DNA of 5,874 bases from FEN-1219 sp036274615 (GTDB lineage Bacteria > Pseudomonadota > Gammaproteobacteria > Steroidobacterales > Rariloculaceae), in the NCBI GenBank assembly GCA_036274615.1, contig DASUFK010000080.1, positions 1 through 5,874 of the forward strand, given 5' to 3'. The notes under the pieces are model-generated. The model did no database searches. It had not been told where the DNA came from and saw nothing but the letters and a program-made list of their open reading frames with translations. How positions within the stretch are numbered: the stretch's first letter is position 1; the number at the start of each line of letters is the position of its first letter. A program made the position numbers and the translations under genes. Shown piece after piece: positions 1-5,874 of this stretch.

Positions 1-1700
<1,700 letters not shown>

Positions 1701-1714
<14 letters not shown>

Positions 1715-1733
1715 GCGGAATAGCGGCTACGGC
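1701..1733. terminator. Stem-loop spanning both convergent stop codons
   Basis: The arms gccgtaaccgct (1701-1712) and agcggctacggc (1722-1733) pair over 12 positions with one mismatch, around a 9-base loop. In minus-strand RNA the mismatch becomes a G-U pair, so the hairpin is slightly better in that direction. It covers the ygiQ stop (1712-1714) and the stop of the minus-strand gene (1727-1729), the usual place for a shared bidirectional terminator. Neither side has a T-run, so classic intrinsic termination is not shown; it may instead act as a 3' mRNA-end stabiliser. Confidence 0.45.
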
Positions 1734-2572
1734 AGCCTGACAGGCTCCTTGGCGGCCAACTCAGCCTCGCAGGCCGAAAGTTGCCGTTCCAGCAAGCCGA
1801 TCCTACTTCGGAGTGACTCGAGACTCCGCTCCATGGTCCTCTTCGTGGACCTGAAGGTGCTCGCGCTTACGTCTCGTTCACTCTTGAACTCGTCGTACGC
1901 CTTACGCATCGAAATCCCGGTGTCGGCAAAGCTCTTGCCGATCTTAAGCACCTTCCCGGCTGTTTCGGCTTTGAGCTCCGACAGAACCAACGAGCCGATT
2001 TCTGCGCTCAGATCGACGAACACTCCCTTGGTGACGCCCTTCTCGTCCTGTTTTAAAGCGCTATGCACGATGTCGGTCTTGACCTTAAACAGTCCTGCGG
2101 TCTTATTGAGCATCGCGAGCTGTTCTTTCGCACCCGCCGGAACCTTCGATAGTTTCTCAGCACCTGACATCGCGCTCGTCACAATCGTGGTGGTCGTTTT
2201 CACGTAGTCGATCTTCTGCCCCGCCGCTGCGCTCGACACGGCTTCGGCCGTCGTGCTCGTAATCTTGTACCCCGATTTCAGGAGTTTTCCCGTCGCCGGA
2301 TTCGGAACGAATTCCGAAGCGATATCGATGAACGCATCGCATACGGCCTTGGTCCACCTGAGACCGAGGAGGGTCCTGTCGATGAGCTCCTTGGACTGGG
2401 CCGACTTCGCAACCTCGGCACGACTCGCGGCAACGCCCTTTTCGAGTTGCCTCAGCGTCACTAGCCGGTCTTGCAATTGCCCTACTCCCGCAAGGTTGCA
2501 GGTTTGAATCGCAAGAGGATCCTTCACTGGCCCGGAAGCCGGCTTGGCCGGGCCGACCGACATTCTCAACAT
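1727..2572 (-). CDS. Hypothetical helical protein with C-terminal coiled coil
   Basis: I do not recognise this 281-residue protein. The start at 2572 has a GAGG Shine-Dalgarno (2582-2585 on the complement) 9 bases upstream; a second ATG three codons in (2563) is the alternative. It has no signal peptide; the N-terminus is rich in proline and glycine (residues 7-20). Residues 33-54 are a weak heptad-like helix. Residues 78-215 are long, Ala/Ser/Thr/Lys-rich, helix-prone segments with hydrophobic patches (LFKVKTDIVHSAL, SAEIGSLVLSEL) but no clear membrane span. Residues 247-272 form a regular coiled coil with hydrophobic positions M247, L251, L254, I258, L261, L265, C268 and L272, spaced 4-3-4-3-4-3-4. 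Base composition is lower in GC than its neighbours (hand counts of two 60-base lines: 33 and 34 G+C, against 44 in a line of the amidohydrolase), suggesting acquisition or different constraints. The gene is monocistronic and convergent with ygiQ. A toxin/effector-associated protein is possible but unsupported by any motif. Confidence 0.75.
   Translation of the reverse strand: MLRMSVGPAKPASGPVKDPLAIQTCNLAGVGQLQDRLVTLRQLEKGVAASRAEVAKSAQSKELIDRTLLGLRWTKAVCDAFIDIASEFVPNPATGKLLKSGYKITSTTAEAVSSAAAGQKIDYVKTTTTIVTSAMSGAEKLSKVPAGAKEQLAMLNKTAGLFKVKTDIVHSALKQDEKGVTKGVFVDLSAEIGSLVLSELKAETAGKVLKIGKSFADTGISMRKAYDEFKSERDVSASTFRSTKRTMERSLESLRSRIGLLERQLSACEAELAAKEPVRLP
1734..1746. repeat. Short 6-bp inverted repeat adjoining the hairpin
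   Basis: agcctg and caggct are separated by a single base, directly abutting the larger 1701-1733 stem-loop. It lies in the last codons of the minus-strand gene. It may form a second small hairpin in the same 3'-end structure; by itself it is weak. Confidence 0.3.
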
Positions 2573-2581
2573 GAGCTCGCG

Positions 2582-2585
2582 CCTC
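2582..2585 (-). promoter_or_regulatory. Shine-Dalgarno for the minus-strand gene
   Basis: GAGG on the minus strand lies 9 bases before the ATG at 2572 and favours that start over the internal ATG at 2563. The leader just upstream (about 2586-2602) carries a CAA-repeat run (cacaacaacaacgacg), likely unstructured RNA. Confidence 0.45.
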
Positions 2586-2612
2586 GTCGTTGTTGTTGTG
2601 GGCGACGCATCG

Positions 2613-2640
2613 AGTCTATCGCAAGCGTTCGACTCGGCAA
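2613..2640 (-). promoter_or_regulatory. Candidate sigma-70 promoter for the minus-strand gene
   Basis: On the minus strand, TTGCCG (2635-2640) and TAGACT (2613-2618) are 16 bases apart. Each matches four of six consensus positions (TTGACA, TATAAT). Transcription would begin near 2606, giving a leader of roughly 35 bases before the ATG. The match is moderate and only the placement makes it worth listing. Confidence 0.35.
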
Positions 2641-2671
2641 GAGCGCAGACGCGCGCGGAGGGACGGCCAAG

Positions 2672-2695
2672 CTGCTACAGTCACGCGCGTAGCAG
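2672..2695. promoter_or_regulatory. 7-bp inverted repeat upstream of the pilin-like gene
   Basis: ctgctac (2672-2678) and gtagcag (2689-2695) are perfect inverted arms with a 10-base spacer, 55 bases before the ATG at 2751. A -10-like TACAGT (2676-2681) overlaps the left arm, but I see no good -35 partner. It could be an operator for a dimeric regulator or a hairpin in the 5' leader. Confidence 0.3.
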
Positions 2696-2740
2696 AACCG
2701 ACCGAGCGGCCCGGCGCGAGGCACGCACGTCGGCACCATT

Positions 2741-2745
2741 GGGGG
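2741..2745 (+). promoter_or_regulatory. Ribosome binding site deciding the 2751 start
   Basis: GGGGG lies 5 bases before the ATG at 2751. The next in-frame residues form the CxxC zinc ribbon, so this start is preferred over the upstream in-frame ATG at 2544, which would run through the divergent intergenic region and overlap the minus-strand gene. Confidence 0.5.
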
Positions 2746-2750
2746 TCTCA

Positions 2751-3761
2751 ATGCTGTGTAGTCAGTGTGGCGCGCAAGTAGGCGTGACCGACGAGTACTG
2801 CGCTCGCTGCGGAACGGCGCTGCGCGGCGACGCGCCGCCGCGAGCCGAGGCGCCGGCCGAGGACTCCGAGCTCGTCGCCGCCGCGATCGGCAGGAACACC
2901 GAGTACTACACGCCGCGCTTCGAAGCCTTCGCGGGCGGCGACGCCATCTCCTGGAACTGGCCCTCGTTGTTCGTCCCGTTTGCGTGGTTCCTCTATCGAA
3001 AGATGTGGGTGCACGCGCTCGTCTACTTCTTCGGAGTGCCGTTCATCGGCGGCGTGCTCCTGGCCTTGCTCGCCGGTGCGCTCGGCGGGATGGGCCTGAT
3101 GCTGGGGTTGGGGTTGTGGGCCGCCTTCAGGCTGGCGGTGCTGCCGATGTTCGCCAACGCCCTCTATTACGGAGTGGTCAAGAGCCGCGTGGCGACCGCG
3201 AAGCGGCGCACCGGCCGTGCGCGTCAACTCAAGTACGTCGACCGCGAGGGCGGCACGAGCAACGTCGCCCTCATCGTGGTGATCGTGCTGCTCGTGCCGG
3301 GATTCGGCGTGGGCTTGCTCGGGGCGATCGCGATCCCCGCCTACCAGGATTACACGGTGCGCTCGCAAGTCGGCGAGGGCACGACGCTGGCGGAGGGAGT
3401 AAAGCTTGCCGTGGCGGAAACGTTCATCGACACCGGCAACGTCCCCTCGAGTCTCGAAGAGGCGGGCCTGCCGCCGGACCGGATCGAAGGCGCGTACGTG
3501 GACTCGGTGGACATCAACGGCGGGCGCATCGACATCCGCTACGGCCACGGGAGCGTCAAGCTCGCCGGCCGCGTCTTGTCCATGACGCCCTACGAGGTAC
3601 GGTCCGATGGCGAGACGTTCATCGACTGGCGGTGCGGCCAGGGGCCCGTGCCCGAGGGCGCGATTCGCGCGCTCGCGGAATATAAGCCCGGCGACTTGGC
3701 GGTAGACTGGCCCGTCTGGGTGCCGAGAAACTGCAGACTGGGTGGAGGACTCGCGGAATGA
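2751..3761 (+). CDS. Zinc-ribbon / DUF2628-like / type IV pilin-like membrane protein
   Basis: A 336-residue inner-membrane fusion protein of unknown function. Residues 3-20 are a zinc ribbon with C3, C6, C17 and C20. Residues 50-145 resemble DUF2628, with NWPSLFVPFAWFLYRKMW (69-86) and two hydrophobic segments (about 88-109 and 112-140). A strongly basic loop (144-161) follows, then a third membrane segment at 172-196. Residues 189-328 match a type IVa pilin after its leader: GAIAIPAYQDYTVRSQV, a following helix (LAEGVKLAVAE), and a C-terminal cysteine pair C295 (DWRCG) and C328 (PRNCR) like the pilin disulfide loop. The prepilin peptidase site and the FTLIE-type start are absent, so it should not be processed or assembled as a normal pilin. 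The positive-inside rule places the zinc ribbon and basic loop in the cytoplasm and the pilin domain in the periplasm. Its stop overlaps the start of the amidohydrolase. Domain calls are from pattern recognition; the role is not known. Confidence 0.9.
   Translation: MLCSQCGAQVGVTDEYCARCGTALRGDAPPRAEAPAEDSELVAAAIGRNTEYYTPRFEAFAGGDAISWNWPSLFVPFAWFLYRKMWVHALVYFFGVPFIGGVLLALLAGALGGMGLMLGLGLWAAFRLAVLPMFANALYYGVVKSRVATAKRRTGRARQLKYVDREGGTSNVALIVVIVLLVPGFGVGLLGAIAIPAYQDYTVRSQVGEGTTLAEGVKLAVAETFIDTGNVPSSLEEAGLPPDRIEGAYVDSVDINGGRIDIRYGHGSVKLAGRVLSMTPYEVRSDGETFIDWRCGQGPVPEGAIRALAEYKPGDLAVDWPVWVPRNCRLGGGLAE
3744..3748 (+). promoter_or_regulatory. Shine-Dalgarno for the amidohydrolase inside the upstream gene
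   Basis: GGAGG lies 9 bases before the ATG at 3758, within the last codons of the pilin-like gene. Together with the ATGA stop/start overlap at 3758-3761 it supports translational coupling and fixes the amidohydrolase start. Confidence 0.6.
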
Positions 3762-5428
3762 AAACGAGATTGATGCTTGCGGCGTTGTGTATGGGATTCG
3801 CCGCGCTGCCGGCTTTCGCGCAAAACGCCGCGGTGGACTGCCCGCTCGGCCGCGACCTGCTGCTCGACAACGGCAAGATCCACACGATGGACGCGCGTGA
3901 CACGGTGGTCACCAGCGTGCAGATCTCGGGGAACCGCTTCGCGGTCGTGGGCGGCCGGCCGAAGACCTCCGCGTGCACCCAGCGCATCGACCTGAAGGGC
4001 CGCACCGTCGTGCCCGGCCTCATCGACAACCACAACCACATCGTGCTGCTCGGCTTGCGGCCCGGTCACGACGTGCGCCTCGAGAGCGCCGATTCGATCG
4101 ACGCCGTGCTGTCGGCCATCAAGCTCAAGGCCACGGCCGTGCCCGCCGGCGAGTGGATCACGTCGATCGGCGGCTTCGACATCAACCAGTTCACCCCACC
4201 GCCCGCGATGCCGCGCTTTCCAACGCTCGCCGAGCTCGACTCGGCGTCGCCGAATCATCCCGTGTACCTCCAGATGTCGTTCTCCGGACCGTCGGTGACG
4301 AATACGCTCGGCAAGACCTTCTTCGCGAGCAAGGGCATCGAGGTCGGCGCCGACGGCTCGCTCGCGGGCGGCTTCCAGACGCCGAATCCCACGACCAAGG
4401 CGCTGTTCGCGCTGCGTCAGCTGCAAACGTTCGAGGACCAGAAGCGCGGCACGCGCGACGCGATGCGCTACGCCGCGAGCGTGGGCATCACCACGCACCT
4501 CGACGAAGGCGGCTTCCCGTCCGCACACGACGACACCGACGGCGCCGCGCACTTCGACGAGTACCGCGCGTATGACGCGCTGCTCGCGCTCTATCGCGAC
4601 GGCGAGCTCATCAATCGCTTTCGCATCGACTTCCTGCACATGGAGGCCGACGAGCAGACGCCGCACCTGAAGGCCCGGCTCGCCAATGTCTTTCCGAAGT
4701 ACGGCGCCGACATGCTCAAGACCGTCGGCATCGGCGAGTTCACGGCGAGCAACCAGGCGATCCTCACCAACGCCAACACCGCTTGGGAGAACGGCACCAA
4801 GCTCGTGGCCCAGGCCGGCTGGCGCAACGAGAACCACTCGCTCACGGCGGGCGACTTCAAGCTCATCATCGACGGCTGGGTGAAGGTGAACGCCGCGATG
4901 CCGGCGCCGGGCATCACCAACCTGCGCTGGGTGGTTGCGCACGTGCCGTTCATCACGCAGGAGTACGCGGAGAAGCTCAAGGCCCTCGGCGGCGGCGTGA
5001 GCGTGCTCGGCGGCTGGCGCTACATCAGCGGCACCGCGCAGCAGAACGGCCCGCCGTTCAAGATGCTCAAGGACCTCGGCATCCCGATGGGCATGAGCTC
5101 CGACGGCATGCAGATCTCGCCGATGAACCCGTGGCTCGGTCTCTACTACGTGGTTACCGGCAAGAACGCGCGCGGCGAGCTCATCAACGCGGGCCAAACA
5201 CTCGCGCGCAACGACGCGATCAAGCTCTACACCGCGGCCAACGGCTGGTTCCTGAGCGAGGAGAAGCTGCTCGGCACGATCGAGGCCGGCAAGTACGCCG
5301 ACCTCGTGGTGCTCAGCGACGACTACTTCGACGCAGCCAAGGTACCGGACGAGCAGATCAGGAAGATCCGCTCCGTGCTCACGGTGGTGAACGGGCAGAT
5401 CGTGCATCGGGAGTCGGGGGCGCTGTAG
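3758..5428 (+). CDS. Exported amidohydrolase, Amidohydro_3 / YtcJ-like
   Basis: A 556-residue metal-dependent hydrolase, probably periplasmic, that cleaves an amide or similar C-N bond; the substrate cannot be read from sequence. Residues 1-21 are a classic signal peptide (MKTR, hydrophobic core LMLAALCMGFAALP, cleavage after AFA) with no lipobox cysteine. An N-terminal beta segment (LLLDNGKIHTMD) leads to VVPGLIDNHNH at 84-94, holding the HxH metal pair H92 and H94. Further candidate metal or catalytic residues are E327, H360, H395 (VVAHVPF) and D449 (MSSDGMQISPMNPW). The C-terminal GTIEAGKYADLVVLSDD (506-522) and VVNGQIVH (543-550) are the typical composite-domain return. The length suits the family, and nothing looks truncated. 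It shares four bases with the upstream gene (ATGA) and has its own GGAGG, so it is co-translated with the pilin-like protein. Family assignment is secure; YtcJ-like placement is likely. Confidence 0.93.
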   Translation: MKTRLMLAALCMGFAALPAFAQNAAVDCPLGRDLLLDNGKIHTMDARDTVVTSVQISGNRFAVVGGRPKTSACTQRIDLKGRTVVPGLIDNHNHIVLLGLRPGHDVRLESADSIDAVLSAIKLKATAVPAGEWITSIGGFDINQFTPPPAMPRFPTLAELDSASPNHPVYLQMSFSGPSVTNTLGKTFFASKGIEVGADGSLAGGFQTPNPTTKALFALRQLQTFEDQKRGTRDAMRYAASVGITTHLDEGGFPSAHDDTDGAAHFDEYRAYDALLALYRDGELINRFRIDFLHMEADEQTPHLKARLANVFPKYGADMLKTVGIGEFTASNQAILTNANTAWENGTKLVAQAGWRNENHSLTAGDFKLIIDGWVKVNAAMPAPGITNLRWVVAHVPFITQEYAEKLKALGGGVSVLGGWRYISGTAQQNGPPFKMLKDLGIPMGMSSDGMQISPMNPWLGLYYVVTGKNARGELINAGQTLARNDAIKLYTAANGWFLSEEKLLGTIEAGKYADLVVLSDDYFDAAKVPDEQIRKIRSVLTVVNGQIVHRESGAL

Positions 5429-5431
5429 CGG

Positions 5432-5450
5432 CGCGGCGCGGCGCGCCGCG
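5432..5450 (+). terminator. GC-only hairpin just after the amidohydrolase stop
   Basis: cgcggcgc (5432-5439) pairs perfectly with gcgccgcg (5443-5450) around a 3-base loop, beginning 4 bases after the stop codon. No T-run follows, so it is either a non-canonical terminator or a 3'-end stabiliser for the two-gene operon. It contains a perfect 14-bp palindrome (5437-5450). Confidence 0.4.
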
Positions 5451-5470
5451 GCACGTGGACAGCAGTCGCT

Positions 5471-5508
5471 GAAAAGGCGCCGCCAGAACGACTGCGCACA
5501 CGGCGCCT
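5471..5508 (-). terminator. Intrinsic terminator of the minus-strand beta-rich gene
   Basis: Read on the minus strand, AGGCGCCG (5508-5501) and CGGCGCCT (5482-5475) form a perfect 8-bp stem with an 18-base loop. The T-run TTTT at 5475-5472 follows immediately, its first T being the last base of the stem. It begins 5 bases after the stop codon of the minus-strand gene (5513-5515). The loop is longer and the T-run shorter than ideal, but the position is right. In the plus direction the same stem has no T-run. Confidence 0.6.
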
Positions 5509-5512
5509 CCGT

Positions 5513-5874
5513 TCAGCGCCGGCGCGCGGTCCACTCCACGGGCGTCGCGGTGCCGCAGCTCGGGTAGTCGGAGAAGATCACCTGCCCCTTCGCCTCGTTG
5601 CCCGGAAGGAAGAGGCCGTTGATCTGCGTCACCGGGCCGTTGCCGAACGAGCCGTTCACGTAGCCGAACGCGCGATACGACGTAACCGTGCCGGAGCAAG
5701 GCCCGGGGATGCAGGTGACCTGCGGCGCGGTGGGCACGTTCAAGTCCGCGAACGTCTTCGACCCCGAGCAATCGTTGAAGTCGTAACCGACGGTGATCGA
5801 GGTGACCGTCTCGCTGGACGAGACCGTGAACGCAATGGGCGTGCCCTGCGACGTGGCGCCGGTCCACTCGCCCG
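5513..5874 (-). CDS. C-terminal part of a secreted beta-rich domain protein (5' end outside window)
   Basis: The minus-strand frame is open from the window edge to TGA 5513-5515, giving about 119 visible residues with the N-terminus beyond 5874. A TTG at 5743 could serve as a start but falls inside a continuous domain, so the longer partial reading is preferred. The visible part begins GEWTGATSQGTPIAFTVS and continues SITVGYDFNDCSGSKTF; it ends with VIFSDYPSCGTATPVEW and a short TARRR tail. Its alternating Thr/Ser/Gly/Val composition and spaced cysteines (NDC, TC, PC, PSC) fit an extracellular beta-sandwich domain. I recall similar W-x-G-x-T-S-Q-G-x-P-I-x-F-x-V segments at the ends of exported proteobacterial proteins, but I cannot give the family a name. 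Its own terminator follows. No link to the amidohydrolase beyond convergence is visible. Confidence 0.8.
   Translation of the reverse strand, partial: GEWTGATSQGTPIAFTVSSSETVTSITVGYDFNDCSGSKTFADLNVPTAPQVTCIPGPCSGTVTSYRAFGYVNGSFGNGPVTQINGLFLPGNEAKGQVIFSDYPSCGTATPVEWTARRR

Noticed and set aside
1749..2207. Plus-strand 152-codon frame opposite the coiled-coil gene
   Set aside because: I considered it because the minus-strand gene is unrecognised. The minus-strand frame is longer, has a regular heptad pattern, a ribosome site and a promoter, and ends right at the convergent junction; the plus frame has none of these.
2586..2602. Trinucleotide GTT/CAA run as a possible phase-variable repeat
   Set aside because: Only about four units, with imperfect edges; too short to suggest slippage, and more likely an unstructured leader of the minus-strand gene.
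2544..2750. 69-codon N-terminal extension of the pilin-like protein to an ATG at 2544
   Set aside because: It would overlap the minus-strand gene and cross the divergent intergenic region, and its residues are a low-complexity Arg/Ser/Ala run. The ATG at 2751 has a G-rich ribosome site and begins directly at the zinc ribbon.
2748..3548. Minus-strand 266-codon frame opposite the pilin-like gene
   Set aside because: His/Arg/Glu-rich antisense shadow; the plus-strand product has clear zinc-ribbon, membrane and pilin features.
3590..5407. Very long minus-strand open frame (605 codons) opposite the amidohydrolase
   Set aside because: It is the mirror of a high-GC gene: the product is dominated by Arg, His, Val, Ala and Glu with no domain, while the plus strand has a signal peptide and family motifs throughout.
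5513..5743. Complete 76-residue protein starting at TTG 5743
   Set aside because: The same frame stays open to the window edge and the upstream residues continue one beta-rich domain, so this is the end of a longer gene.

Overview
The window looks like an ordinary chromosomal stretch from a high-GC proteobacterium, most likely a beta- or gammaproteobacterium. The evidence is a YgiQ-type radical SAM protein, a pilin domain with the IPAYQDYTVRSQV signature of beta/gamma type IVa pilins, and strongly G/C-biased third codon positions in four of the five genes. I cannot name the genus from this sequence.

Layout: (1) 1-1714, plus strand: the 3' three quarters of ygiQ, with the start outside the window. 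(2) 1727-2572, minus strand: an unrecognised, mostly helical protein with a clear C-terminal coiled coil. It converges on ygiQ with only 12 bases between the two stop codons, and its base composition is visibly lower in GC than its neighbours. (3) 2573-2750: a divergent intergenic region with a candidate promoter for the minus-strand gene and a 7-bp inverted repeat upstream of the plus-strand gene. (4) 2751-3761, plus strand: a composite membrane protein made of a zinc ribbon, a DUF2628-like membrane region and a type IV pilin-like domain that lacks the prepilin leader. (5) 3758-5428, plus strand: an exported amidohydrolase that starts inside the stop codon of the previous gene (ATGA overlap), so the two form a translationally coupled pair. 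(6) 5429-5512: a short convergent intergenic region with two GC-rich hairpins, one of them followed by a T-run on the minus strand. (7) 5513-5874, minus strand: the C-terminal part of a probably secreted beta-rich protein that continues past the right edge.

How the genes relate: the only convincing operon is the pilin-like membrane protein with the amidohydrolase. The sequence does not show why they are coupled. ygiQ and the beta-rich protein look unrelated to it. I see no tRNA, rRNA, CRISPR array, insertion sequence or integrase, and no recognisable defence or secretion system. The most unusual objects are the zinc-ribbon/DUF2628/pilin fusion and the lower-GC orphan coiled-coil gene.
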